Assembly (NCBI RefSeq): GCF_000330505.1
Contig: NW_004440337.1
Coordinates: 96,842 to 117,626, forward strand
Reading direction: 5' to 3'
Source: Entamoeba invadens IP1
Lineage: Eukaryota > Evosea > Mastigamoebida > Endamoebidae
DNA: 20,785 bases
A model generated the notes under the pieces. It searched no databases, was not told where the DNA came from, and saw only the letters and a list, made by a program, of their open reading frames with translations. The translations under genes and the position numbers were made by a program. Shown piece by piece: positions 1 to 7,687 of the stretch (its first letter is position 1; the number at the start of each line of letters is the position of its first letter).

Positions 1-447
1 TTCGTTTTCGTTTACATTATCACGGTTAATAACCAGGTGTGAACTTTGGGAAATTGGATTCACAATAGTGTGAAGTATACAATTTTTGTTGTTTGAGCGA
101 CGACTCAAACAACTTTTTTCAAATTTTGCTTTTTCTAAAAATAAATCAGACACTATTACGGATGGAATTAAATGTATTTCTTTTTCTTTTAAATTAAAAT
201 TTATCGTGTTACCTTTGTTGATTTCAGTAAGTATATGTTTGGCTTCGACATTAGTGAGACAACGAGAAAATAAGTGTTTTTGTTTATTTATGTGATCTGT
301 TTTTTGTCCCTTTCTCAACCATTTACAACAATAAATACAGAAATAATAATAGTTGTTGTTAATGTTGGCCCTGATAAATCCGTTTTCTACAGATGTAACA
401 GCGGATAAATCATTGTCAAATCTAAAAGAATGTGTTAACGAAGACAT
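1..447 (-). CDS. Hypothetical protein, N-terminal 149 residues (partial, runs off left edge)
   Basis: Reading the minus strand from the ATG at 447-445, the frame stays open for 149 codons to the window edge; the stop lies outside. In DNA this AT-rich a chance frame of that length is unlikely, and the composition is protein-like (mixed charged, polar and hydrophobic residues). A Cys/His cluster sits at about residues 37-63: C37, C40, C41, H52, H58, C63, with C37-x2-C40 and H52-x5-H58 spaced like a small zinc finger. I do not recognise the family. A MULE is inserted about 200 bp upstream of the start codon, so the promoter region may have been disturbed. The plus-strand 69-codon frame at 86-295 is a shadow of this gene. 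Confidence 0.6.
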   Translation of the reverse strand, partial: MSSLTHSFRFDNDLSAVTSVENGFIRANINNNYYYFCIYCCKWLRKGQKTDHINKQKHLFSRCLTNVEAKHILTEINKGNTINFNLKEKEIHLIPSVIVSDLFLEKAKFEKSCLSRRSNNKNCILHTIVNPISQSSHLVINRDNVNENE

Positions 448-633
448 ATATTTTTTTTTGTTCTTCGTATTTTGAAAAAACTTTATAATTTTATGCGAGT
501 TTAATTTATTTTTATTACATTGATAGTAATTTACACAATATTTTTTAATAATATTATTTTTAAGTATTATTTCGATTATAAGTCGTTAATATTAAAAACC
601 ATGTTAATTATCTATTTATTTTAATATAAAACA
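448..633. other. AT-rich upstream region between the left-edge gene and the MULE
   Basis: T-rich and A-rich runs only. It must hold the promoter of the minus-strand left-edge gene, but I see no convincing TATTTAAA-type element. The MULE target duplication follows at 634. Confidence 0.3.
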
Positions 634-642
634 CATTTCATG
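634..642 (+). repeat. Left target site duplication of the MULE
   Basis: CATTTCATG here and CATTTTATG at 3179-3187 match at 8 of 9 bases and directly abut the GGGACC / GGTCCC element ends. Nine to eleven bp duplications are typical of MULE insertion. The single difference suggests the insertion is not brand new. Confidence 0.65.
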
Positions 643-721
643 GGGACCGACTAATTTCACCACCACCACCTCTATAAATAAAAATATTTATTTATAAAAA
701 GATGACAATTATTAGTAAATG
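643..721 (+). repeat. MULE left terminal inverted repeat (79 bp)
   Basis: It matches the reverse complement of 3100-3178 at 76 of 79 positions with no gaps. The three differences cluster at about 666-670 in a CCACCACCACC stretch. Inside it, 673-696 is itself a palindrome (TATAAATAAA, 4-nt centre, TTTATTTATA). Confidence 0.9.
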
Positions 722-772
722 TTCAATGTCAGTTTATAACAACAATAACAACAACAATCTAATAAACTTGAA

Positions 773-2979
773 ATGAGTTTACCAAACACAATGGAAGAAA
801 GTGAACCTTCTTTTAGTAACCCGACACCACCTTGGATGTTCAAAAATACATTCAACACCTTTTGATATAGAAAAAGTGACAACAATTGTCAAAGAAGCCA
901 CTATGATTAAGATAGGAGGTGTTAAGTATTCTTTGTTTTCATCACAACATACCGATAAGACTAAACTCATACAGAAATTTTGTTTTTGTTTTAATGGATG
1001 CACTTGTCAAATGAATATTCGCGTTTCTAAAGATAGAAAATACATTGAATCAATTTCTACAACAACACAACAAAACCATTCATTCGATGTTTTACCAGCA
1101 CGTGCACAATACATTTTTGATTTAGAGAAAATTGAAAAGATGCAAGTTTTGGCACGTACGGGTCTTAAGCCAGCTCAGATAGCTTCATCATGTGAGATTG
1201 CTGTTAATTCAAAAAGAATAAAATATGTGTTACAAAATGAGTATGATTCAAGAACGGCTGATCAAGCAAAGACTTTGTTGTCTTATTGTGTCGATTTGAA
1301 AGAATTTATAACTCATGTAATCAAAACACAATAAGGACAATTTGATGCTTGTTATTTTCTCAATGTCAAATATTCCAAACCACTTGAAACTCCGATATTT
1401 ATTGACGACACTGCACTCACAAATCACTTTAATTTTCCTTTGGTTGTCGGAGTCTGTGGAGATCACAATGGAAACACTTATATTCCATTTTTGCACTTTT
1501 AAGAAATCGCACGATGATAAGTTTTGAAAAATTCTTTCTTTTTTACCTAACAACGGGGTGATAATGGAGTGTGCATTTTGTGATAGATGTCTTGCTCAAA
1601 AGAATGCTCTTCTTTCTATATTTCCCGGTATTAAAGTGTTTCATTGTATTCGACACATTAGAAGATATCTACAAGTAGCATTTGGGAACAACTCAGTTAT
1701 AAAAAAACTTTTCGAAGAAATGATAGCTGGTGTTTTAAACGAAAAAGACTTCATTTTAGAATTGATGAAACATTCGGGGTTTGAACTTAGCTCTAAACAA
1801 GTTGAAAGAATCAATGATTGTATAAAAGATAGTGATATAAAAACAGGAAATTGTTTAGCGTCGGATGTTGAGTTATTTTTGGAAACTCTGATTGAACTTA
1901 AAGATCTAAGAAATAATCAAAAAAACTACAATCGAAAAAAAAATAAAATCAGAGTTTTGGAAAACTTAATTAAAGAAAAAGACTCGTGGTTGCCATCTTC
2001 TGTTCTTGTGTACACCAATTCTCAAACAACCAATAGGATAGAAGGCTACTTCGGATTTTAAAAACAGAAACGCGGGAATGTCGTTTGTATACTTGTGGAA
2101 ATTGTCAAAACGGTGATTAATGATGCTAGAAAATTTGATTTGAACTCTCATAAAGAAACGTTTGTCAATATTGGAGTAGCACAATACATTATTCCACATG
2201 ACATTTTATTTAACATAAGTTCTGATATAGTAAATAAAATATGTAATTTGTACTCAAATTGGAAAATAATAGATATTAATGAAAATGAATGTACCTTCAC
2301 TTCATGCACTTGTAAATTGTTTAATTTGTTTCATTACCCATGTATACACATTATCAAAAAGTGCATTGAATTTACCAAATTCCCATTGTCTAGACTTTGC
2401 TTTGGGAGAGAAGTGTTTCTTTCTAATGAGTTTAAAAAGGCTACCCACACAAAAGAGACTAGAGAAGAAACCAATAATTGCTATCCAAAAACGCATAGTG
2501 ATCTTCAATACAATCTTGAGGAAATAGAACCCATTTTAAAATCAAATCCGGATCGCTTAACCGAGTTCTGGAAATTGGTAGAAAGGTGCAGAATAAACAA
2601 AAAAATGGAAGAGGAGTTAGTGAAAGTGGATATGGTTATTAGTAAACCACCCACACAAGAAACATCAGATGCAAACAGAGCCACAACTCAAACTGAAACT
2701 ACGGTAATATTGGCCACACATGGACCAGATTTACCAATTCGTAGAGAGAGCTCGATAAGAAGAAGCGTTCTTCGGTTTGGAGAAAACTTAATAGACCCAG
2801 TGAGACAAAAACAGACTGGACCTTCACCAAGAAGACTTGTAGAAATGGTAGAAAATAAAAGTAGATTTAAGAAGCCAACATTATGTAGTGTAGAACATAA
2901 AAAACCAAAAATAACTCAACGTGGAAGGTGTCAACAATATGGTCATAACAAACAAACTTGTCCAACGATTAAGAAATAA
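773..2979 (+). pseudogene. MULE transposase, interrupted
   Basis: Probable start is ATG 773-775 (MSLPNTMEESEPSF); the frame shifts near 840 into the main N-terminal frame. Visible parts: an N-terminal region with CFCFNGCTC at about 978-1010 resembling a FLYWCH/WRKY-type DNA-binding segment; FIDDTALTNHFNFPLVVGV with the first catalytic Asp (codons 1404-1409); CDRCLAQKNAL with the second Asp (1582-1584); NRIEGYFGF with the Glu (2041-2043); a SWIM zinc finger CxCx9CxH (2305-2349); and a C-terminal zinc-knuckle-like CQQYGHNKQTC (2929-) in which one expected Cys is Tyr. Breaks: TAA 1332-1334, TAA 1500-1502 followed by a frame change, a further shift near the T run at about 1540, and paired shifts at about 2058 and 2110. 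All catalytic blocks survive, so decay is recent or partly due to sequence error. Confidence 0.88.
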
Positions 2980-3099
2980 TTTGCAACTTAGTGAATAATT
3001 TGTGGTTTGTAAATATGAAAAATTATAAGTAATTTGTAAGTTCATTCGAAAAACAAAAAAAAATAATTTATATTATTGTTATCATAAATTGAAACTGAG

Positions 3100-3178
3100 C
3101 ATTTACTAATAATTGTCATCTTTTTATAAATAAATATTTTTATTTATAGAGGTTTTAGTGGTGAAATTAGTCGGTCCC
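3100..3178 (-). repeat. MULE right terminal inverted repeat (79 bp)
   Basis: Reverse complement of the left repeat with three mismatches and no gaps. It ends in GGTCCC at 3173-3178 and carries the same internal palindrome as the left arm. Confidence 0.9.
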
Positions 3179-3187
3179 CATTTTATG
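3179..3187 (+). repeat. Right target site duplication of the MULE
   Basis: CATTTTATG, 8/9 identical to the left copy at 634-642. Confidence 0.65.
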
Positions 3188-3571
3188 AGTTTTATTTTAA
3201 GTTTTTAACTTAATTAACATATTTATTATTTTTAAATGTATAAATTAATACTTTGTTTATTACAATTAATTAATAACATAAATAATATATTGTTAATTTT
3301 GTAATATAAATAATGTTATATGTTTTTTTCTTATTTTTTATGAAAAAAGTTTTAATTAACGAAGCTTCGTTAATTTAATTTGACTTTTAATTTTAAAAAA
3401 TATTTTTTTTTCTTTTATTATTTTTTTGTTTTAACAAAGGCCTGTTTTGTTGACAAAAAACGGGCTATTTAAAAAACTTTTTTAAAGTGTACTTTTGAGA
3501 CAAAAAACTTTCAAAAAACACAAGGCTCGGCAAAAAAATGTCTGCCAGTGTATATTCATGATCATATTTTT
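3188..3571. other. AT-rich non-coding stretch with a 22-bp palindrome
   Basis: No coding frame that I trust. It contains a perfect palindrome (3354-3375) and an imperfect GC-containing inverted pair near 3438-3466 (AGGCCTG / CGGGCT). Confidence 0.4.
3354..3375. repeat. Perfect 22-bp palindrome centred on GAAGCTTC
   Basis: The sequence reads identically on both strands: AATTAAC, then GAAGCTTC, then GTTAATT. Either a dimeric protein-binding site or a short hairpin; no neighbour tells which. Confidence 0.6.
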
Positions 3572-3781
3572 TTAGAGATGCTGGGTTTTTTCTTATATGT
3601 TTGAAATTTTATGTGTTGTCATACCATTTTTATCAGTTGTTTCAAAAATGTATTTATAACAAGTAATATCATCTTTTTTAACTTTCTCTTTAGAAATTAG
3701 TTTCTTGTTTTGGAACTTTTGTTCGTTTGCGTTTTGGAACAAAGTTCCGACTACTTCTTAAATCTTGATTTCTTCTGACAT
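3572..3781 (-). pseudogene. Decayed gene fragment of unknown family
   Basis: Minus-strand reading from ATG 3781-3779 gives MSEEIKI, a TAA (3760-3758), then 54 codons in the same frame (containing KKDDITCYKYIFETTDKNG) to a TAA at 3595-3593, then EKTQHL and another TAA (3574-3572). The charged, low-leucine composition is protein-like and differs from the surrounding AT-rich noise. I do not recognise it. The in-frame stops make it a relic unless they are sequence errors. Confidence 0.35.
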
Positions 3782-4379
3782 CTTTCTTAGAAAATAAAAA
3801 AACGAAAAACGAGTTTTAAAATATGATAAAAATAAAATGAATAAAAGTGATTTAATAAAATTTGATTAACACTTAAATATTATAAGAAGGATTTTTGTCC
3901 GTTTCTTATTAACCAAATAATAATATTTGCCCATTAAAAAACTCGAAAAAAATTGATCACAAATAAATGAGTAATTTAAATTCTAGATCGTATTTGTAAA
4001 ATAAAATGAAAAGACGTAATAAGTTATTTGAGATTTCATAACAGATAATCAACAATTATCACGTGCATTCACAATTCCATGTGAAATGGATACAATGATA
4101 AGCAGATTAATAAACTTTACAATAACTTCACGTTTTATTCGATTTTCTTTTTAAAATAACCACTTTAAAACCTCCAACGACAAATAATCTCAATATAAAA
4201 TGGTGCGAATTGAAAGTATCATATTTTTACAATCGTAAATCAACAGAAAAAAACCTCATTTAAAAATGTGTGGTTGATGAAACTATTCAAAAAATAATTA
4301 AAAATTAAAAAACCCGAAAATGAAAAACTTAAAAATAATAATAATGTTATTAACGAGTTCGCCGAAAAAATACGAACAC
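3782..4379. other. AT-rich stretch, no gene seen
   Basis: Stops are frequent in all six frames; no repeat or RNA gene recognised. Confidence 0.3.
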
Positions 4380-4632
4380 ATAAATTGTACGCGTAAATTA
4401 TAAACGCATAGTTGATAAAGTTTGTTTTGTTCTGTGTCATACAAAAAAATTCAAAAACAGAAATAAATGTTTGATAGAAATGGTCTCTATGTTGAAGAGC
4501 TTGCTGCTCTCGATACTCATTGATAAAAAATTCAAAAGGCAAATTGATCCAAATGTTGTCAACACACATTTAAAATATTTGTATTTACAAAGTGAGCCAA
4601 CCCAACGTGGGAAACCCCAAAATCTTTTCTAA
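4380..4632 (+). pseudogene. Possible decayed coding region (plus strand)
   Basis: Plus-strand pieces read like protein in two frames: DRNGLYVEELAALDTH from 4473, and a 50-codon ATG frame 4480-4632 whose second half (FKRQIDPNVVNTHLKYL, then QSEPTQRGKPQNLF) is convincing. A frame change near 4520 would join them. The opposite strand has a 109-codon ATG frame (4569-4240) whose last third is a hydrophobic, T-run-driven string; I take it to be an antisense shadow, though its first 60 codons are not obviously artefactual. Family unknown. Confidence 0.25.
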
Positions 4633-4698
4633 AAATTGATATTTGGCAAATCTTAGTCAAATTAGTTCTCAATTGTTATTTGTTTTCTTTTAGTTGTT

Positions 4699-4717
4699 GG
4701 CGGACAAAAAAACCGCC
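4699..4717. repeat. Small GC hairpin (GGCGG / CCGCC)
   Basis: Five-bp all-GC stem with a 9-nt A-rich loop in otherwise very AT-rich DNA. It could act in RNA on either strand. Confidence 0.3.
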
Positions 4718-4725
4718 TTATAGTT

Positions 4726-4823
4726 TTAACAGGTTTTCCCCTTTTTTTTAAACCAAACTAAAATTTGCTTTTTATTACTTCTCCCTTTCAAAAAAATTAC
4801 AAGGAAAAAATCCAACCTGTTAA
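4726..4823. repeat. Inverted repeat pair, MITE-like, about 100 bp
   Basis: TTAACAGGTT at 4726-4735 is exactly complementary to AACCTGTTAA at 4814-4823. The outer sequence is also roughly inverted (TATAGTTTTAACAGG left; reverse of right TATACTGATTAACAGG). Length and TATA ends fit a tiny non-autonomous element, but I have no second copy. Confidence 0.3.
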
Positions 4824-4857
4824 TCAGTATAATCACTAAATGTAGTTTTGAAACAAG

Positions 4858-5155
4858 TTAAATTATTAAATTTAAATTTTTCATGTGTGTGAATATATAA
4901 TTTTTATGATAATTAAAATAAATTATAACACCATCTTCATTTATAAAACACCTCCAATTTCTTTAAAGTTGTCTGTTTTATAATATTCTTCTAGATAGTT
5001 TTTAATTTTAGTATTTAGTTTCAAATAATAATTTTTTTATTGTGATTAGTTTCTAAATTAATAATTGGATTTTGATAAAATTCAAAACAAATACCTTTTA
5101 CAAAATATGTTTTGTATTCCTCTAATTTTTTAACTCTTTTATAACTTACTGTCAT
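4858..5155 (-). pseudogene. Decayed gene fragment of unknown family, three frames
   Basis: Minus strand: ATG 5155-5153 opens 44 codons (MTVSYKRVKKLEEYKTYF..., stop 5023-5021). A second frame continues as KIKNYLEEYYKTDNFKEIGG to the TAA at 4943-4941. A third continues as INEDGVIIYFNYHKNYIF to the TAA at 4860-4858. The three pieces abut in the right order, so this is one gene with two single-base shifts, at about 5022 and 4942. No family recognised; mix of charged and aromatic residues, no membrane segment. Confidence 0.4.
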
Positions 5156-5484
5156 TTTTTAGTAGAAAAAAATTTAAAAATAGATTACAAAAAATATTAC
5201 AAAAACACAATTTTAAACACTATATTAAAATCCAATAAAAATGACAAAAATAACGATAAAACAATAAATTTAATAATAATAACACTATCAATAAAAACAA
5301 TCAGTTCCTTTATCATTTTGTTAATTGTTATCATTAAAAGAATTAACTTAAAAAACCCCTTTAAAACACACTTTTCGAGTTTATATGGTGTTAAAATACT
5401 AAAGGAATAAAGTTTAATTCTTAACAAAAACACCAATGAAATAATTTTTTGTTCACAAGTAAAAAACAGTAAATTGAAAAAAGA
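5156..5484. other. AT-rich stretch, no trusted gene
   Basis: The only long frame (minus, 5436-5197, 79 codons) is almost entirely Ile, Leu, Phe, Val and Lys and is what an A-rich opposite strand gives by chance. A weak extra copy of the downstream tandem repeat lies at about 5398-5422. Confidence 0.3.
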
Positions 5485-5619
5485 TTAAGAAATACGTTTT
5501 AATTATTAGCTTAAATAGAAATTTATAAAAAGCCTAAGGAATACAATTTCATTATTGACTAATATCGAAAATGAAAAACCCTAAGGATTAAAGTTTCATT
5601 CTTGGTCAATATAGAAATG
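5485..5619 (+). repeat. Degenerate tandem repeat, about 47-bp unit, three copies
   Basis: Units start at about 5485, 5533 and 5580 (spacing 48 and 47). Units two and three share CCTAAGGA near their start and TTTCATT and AATAT later, about 32 of 40 positions. Unit one is weaker (TTAAGAAATAC). The period is not a multiple of three, so it is not coding. Confidence 0.45.
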
Positions 5620-5648
5620 TCGCACACGGTGACTATATATCACTACTA

Positions 5649-6111
5649 GCAGCTGTCTCACCAACAGCAGGCTCATTAATAAATATGGGGTGTTCTTTGT
5701 GACAAAATTGAATGTTTTGCCATTGGATGAACAACTTGTTCTAGAAAAAAATCACCACACAACAAACCAAAGTTAAGAAGAAAAAACGTTCAGATAAACT
5801 CGGAAAAGTGATGGTAAATGAAAACTAATTTGGTAATATTAGAAACAAGTTGAGAAGTTTGTTAAATTGTTGACCGCTCAAAAGGCTGATTTACAGAAAA
5901 AAACTTGGGAAGAATAGAACAATAAAACATGAGGTAAAAAAGTCAATGACTAAGAGCTAAAGTTACAGATTCAAAAACTAAATTTATTACAACAAATTCA
6001 ATTAATATTTCAAAAGAGCAATTTTCTGTGTCTGTTGATGCGTTTTTAGTTGTTTGTATTAACCAATTTTATTTAAGTGACTACATGTCAAAATACAATA
6101 AAAAGCAATAA
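5649..6111 (+). pseudogene. Decayed bZIP-like transcription factor gene
   Basis: Fragments in order on the plus strand: AAVSPTAGSLINMG (5649-); a Lys/Arg-rich block KVKKKKRSDKLGK (about 5770-5808); then, after a frame change, KQVEKFVKLLTAQKADLQKK (5843-) and EELKLQIQKLN-type heptads (to about 5990), i.e. a basic stretch followed by a coiled coil as in bZIP proteins; then, after another shift, SKEQFSVSVDAFLVVC and LSDYMSKYNKKQ to the TAA at 6109-6111. Stops interrupt the zipper (TAG 5915-5917 and later). bZIP proteins bind DNA as dimers in the nucleus. The basic region is poorly preserved, so the assignment rests mainly on the zipper and the order of parts. Confidence 0.35.
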
Positions 6112-6634
6112 AAAAGCAAAGAAGTTGATTTTTAAAGAAAAACGTTTAAAAGTTATTAACATTTTAAAGTTTTACATGTATTATTTATTTATCAATTTCA
6201 ATGTAATTAATTGTCAAGAAACAAATTACAAGGAACTGACGGGTTTGAATTGTGCAATTATTGATTGATTGTTTTTTAGAAATTTGTTTAAAAACATTGA
6301 GCGTTTTTAAAGATTTGAAGTTTATTAATACCATCATTAAGTTATACAGTTTGAGTGTTTATCGTTATTGTTATGTGTATGACAGTTAGTAATAACTGTT
6401 GTATTTTGTTTTTAGTTTGTTTAAATTATAATCTCTAATTATTTTTGGTTATAAATAAAGTTGAAAAAATGAATAGATAACTAAACCAAATATTAATATT
6501 TGTATTAGTTTTGGATTTGGATTTATGTTAATAATTAATTTTCATGTTCTTTAAATTTTTGTTGAATTCTTTATGGTAAATAGTAATTCAATATCATATT
6601 CATACGGTTGGCGTGATGGTAAAAACTTTTATTT
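6112..6634. other. AT-rich stretch without a clear gene
   Basis: A 63-codon frame (6077-6268) begins at GTG, not ATG, and overlaps the end of the bZIP-like relic; I cannot support it as a separate gene. A small inverted repeat with Myb-type half sites lies at 6382-6399. Confidence 0.3.
6382..6399. promoter_or_regulatory. Inverted pair of Myb-type half sites
   Basis: ACAGTTA, 4-nt spacer, TAACTGT: perfect 7-bp arms, each containing TAACTG, the classical Myb recognition core. A similar inverted pair occurs at 16702-16735. Function is inferred from the motif only. Confidence 0.25.
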
Positions 6635-6687
6635 ATCATTCTTCGAACCATTGTTCGTAGAGTGATCTATGCCCTACCAGTTTGCAA
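6635..6687 (-). ncRNA. tRNA-like relic with A-box and B-box (possible Pol III / SINE head)
   Basis: On the minus strand TTGCAAACTGG (6687-6677) matches the Pol III A-box consensus at nearly every fixed position, and GGTTCGAAG (6649-6641) matches the B-box core. Start-to-start spacing is 38 nt, a few shorter than in a normal tRNA. 6635-6666 forms a strong hairpin: 14-bp arms, 12 Watson-Crick pairs, one G-U, one mismatch, loop CATT. No acceptor stem can be drawn, so this is not a functional tRNA gene. A tRNA pseudogene or tRNA-derived SINE head fits best; chance remains possible. Confidence 0.25.
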
Positions 6688-7206
6688 CTCATTTCTAACA
6701 ACAAAACTATTAATCAAAAGTTCATTATTCTAAATATTTTAATTGTTGTGAAAAATGTCAACATCATATATTTTAGTTATTATATACAAAACTAATTAAC
6801 ACAACAGTTTTCGAAAAGTTTAAAAATTGATCATTTTTAATTCTAATCAACCATTTTCATGAGTAATTGATGAAATTGGTTATAATTTTTAATTGTCACA
6901 AAAATACAATTTTTGTTTTTTACAACAAAAAAATATTTAACATATAAATTGTATATTTATTTTTATAATTTTAAAAATCTCATGTAGACTCGTGCATGTA
7001 TTTCGTGGGTTTTTGTTATAAAACAAATTTGCTCTGGTTTAAATTAAATAAAAATAATTCTTTAATTGTGATTTTTATTATAAAATTTTCGTAAAAAACT
7101 AAAGTTATATTGAATTATTATTTTTCAAAACAATTGCAATTAATATCATTCGTGTTTTCCTATTTTTAATTGTTTTTTGAATTATAATATTTTACTAATA
7201 TTACAG
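6688..7206. other. AT-rich stretch, nothing recognised
   Basis: Stops dense in all frames; A/T runs; no repeats beyond low complexity. Confidence 0.3.
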
Positions 7207-7254
7207 ATGGATGATAAAGTCGGTGACAAGGATAATGTCAGTGACAAAATATAA
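7207..7254 (+). pseudogene. Short coding relic with DKVGDK/DNVSDK repeat
   Basis: ATG 7207 opens 15 codons, MDDKVGDKDNVSDKI, directly after TTACAG, which could be a splice acceptor. The DNA is two copies of an 18-bp unit (7213-7230, 7231-7248). A third copy is at 7343-7360 and a fourth on the minus strand at 8300-8283, where it opens a similar short frame (MYDKDKVGDKNNVL). This looks like pieces of a small gene family with an Asp/Lys-rich N-terminus; no function known. Confidence 0.25.
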
Positions 7255-7330
7255 ATAACGCGTTTTTCTGAGGAAGTATAAAGTTTAATAGTTGTATTTC
7301 TCTATTAATCCGGGTTTTTGATCCCAATAA

Positions 7331-7474
7331 ATGGATGGTAAAGGTAAAGTAGGTGACAACACTCCTATGCCACTTTTTCGTTGTTTTCCAAAAAAATTGA
7401 GGGGAAAAAAGACTGTAAATTTAAAAAACACAAAAAATGAAATAATATGTTCAAGCTTTTCTGAAAAAAGGTGA
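7331..7474 (+). CDS. Hypothetical 47-residue frame, likely gene fragment
   Basis: ATG 7331 to TGA 7474. It begins MDGKGKVGDN, related to the DKVGDK motif upstream, and continues with a basic stretch (PKKLRGKKTVNLKNTKN). Too short to be a confident gene; it may be an exon or relic of the same family. A further 38-codon ATG frame, 7510-7626 (MITIKTTNPQPQNSLEL...), follows in a different frame. Confidence 0.25.
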   Translation: MDGKGKVGDNTPMPLFRCFPKKLRGKKTVNLKNTKNEIICSSFSEKR

Positions 7475-7687
7475 TCTTAATAAAAAAAGAACTTCAATAT
7501 TAAAAATAAATGATTACCATTAAAACCACGAACCCTCAACCACAAAACTCACTTGAATTAACCAAAGACGATAAAAAGCCAGATAATCTTCCAATCATTG
7601 CCATTGTACACTTTAAATTCCAATGAATTTGGTTGAGATGATAGATGGGGGAACAGTCTTACAAATTCGTTATAACGGGGTTGTTCT

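Larger units (their letters stand above)
643..3178 (+). mobile_element. Mutator-like transposable element (MULE), full length with both TIRs
   Basis: A 2536-bp element bounded by 79-bp terminal inverted repeats and a 9-bp near-perfect target duplication. It encodes one transposase on the plus strand with MULE hallmarks: the IDDT and CDRCLAQKNAL blocks, NRIEGYFGF with the catalytic Glu, and a SWIM-type CxCx9CxH zinc finger. MULEs are known among Entamoeba DNA transposons and move by cut-and-paste. Because the transposase frame is broken, this copy is probably non-autonomous now; its intact TIRs could still be mobilised by an active relative. Confidence 0.9.

Noticed and set aside
86..295. 69-codon plus-strand frame
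   Set aside because: It lies antisense within the 149-codon minus-strand edge gene, which has better composition.
3638..3650. TTGTTTCAAA copy outside the array
   Set aside because: Single copy without periodic neighbours; expected by chance in AT-rich DNA.
3736..3748. GGAAC-AAA-GTTCC mini hairpin
   Set aside because: Five-bp stem inside a coding relic; common by chance.
4240..4569. 109-codon minus-strand frame
   Set aside because: The last third is a Leu/Phe/Ile string from A-rich opposite-strand DNA, and plus-strand pieces overlapping its start look more protein-like. Kept only as a note.
5197..5436. 79-codon minus-strand frame
   Set aside because: Almost wholly Ile, Leu, Phe, Val and Lys, as expected by chance opposite A-rich DNA; no domain, no context.
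6077..6268. 63-codon plus-strand frame
   Set aside because: No ATG start, Lys/Ile/Asn-rich, overlaps the end of the bZIP-like relic in another frame.
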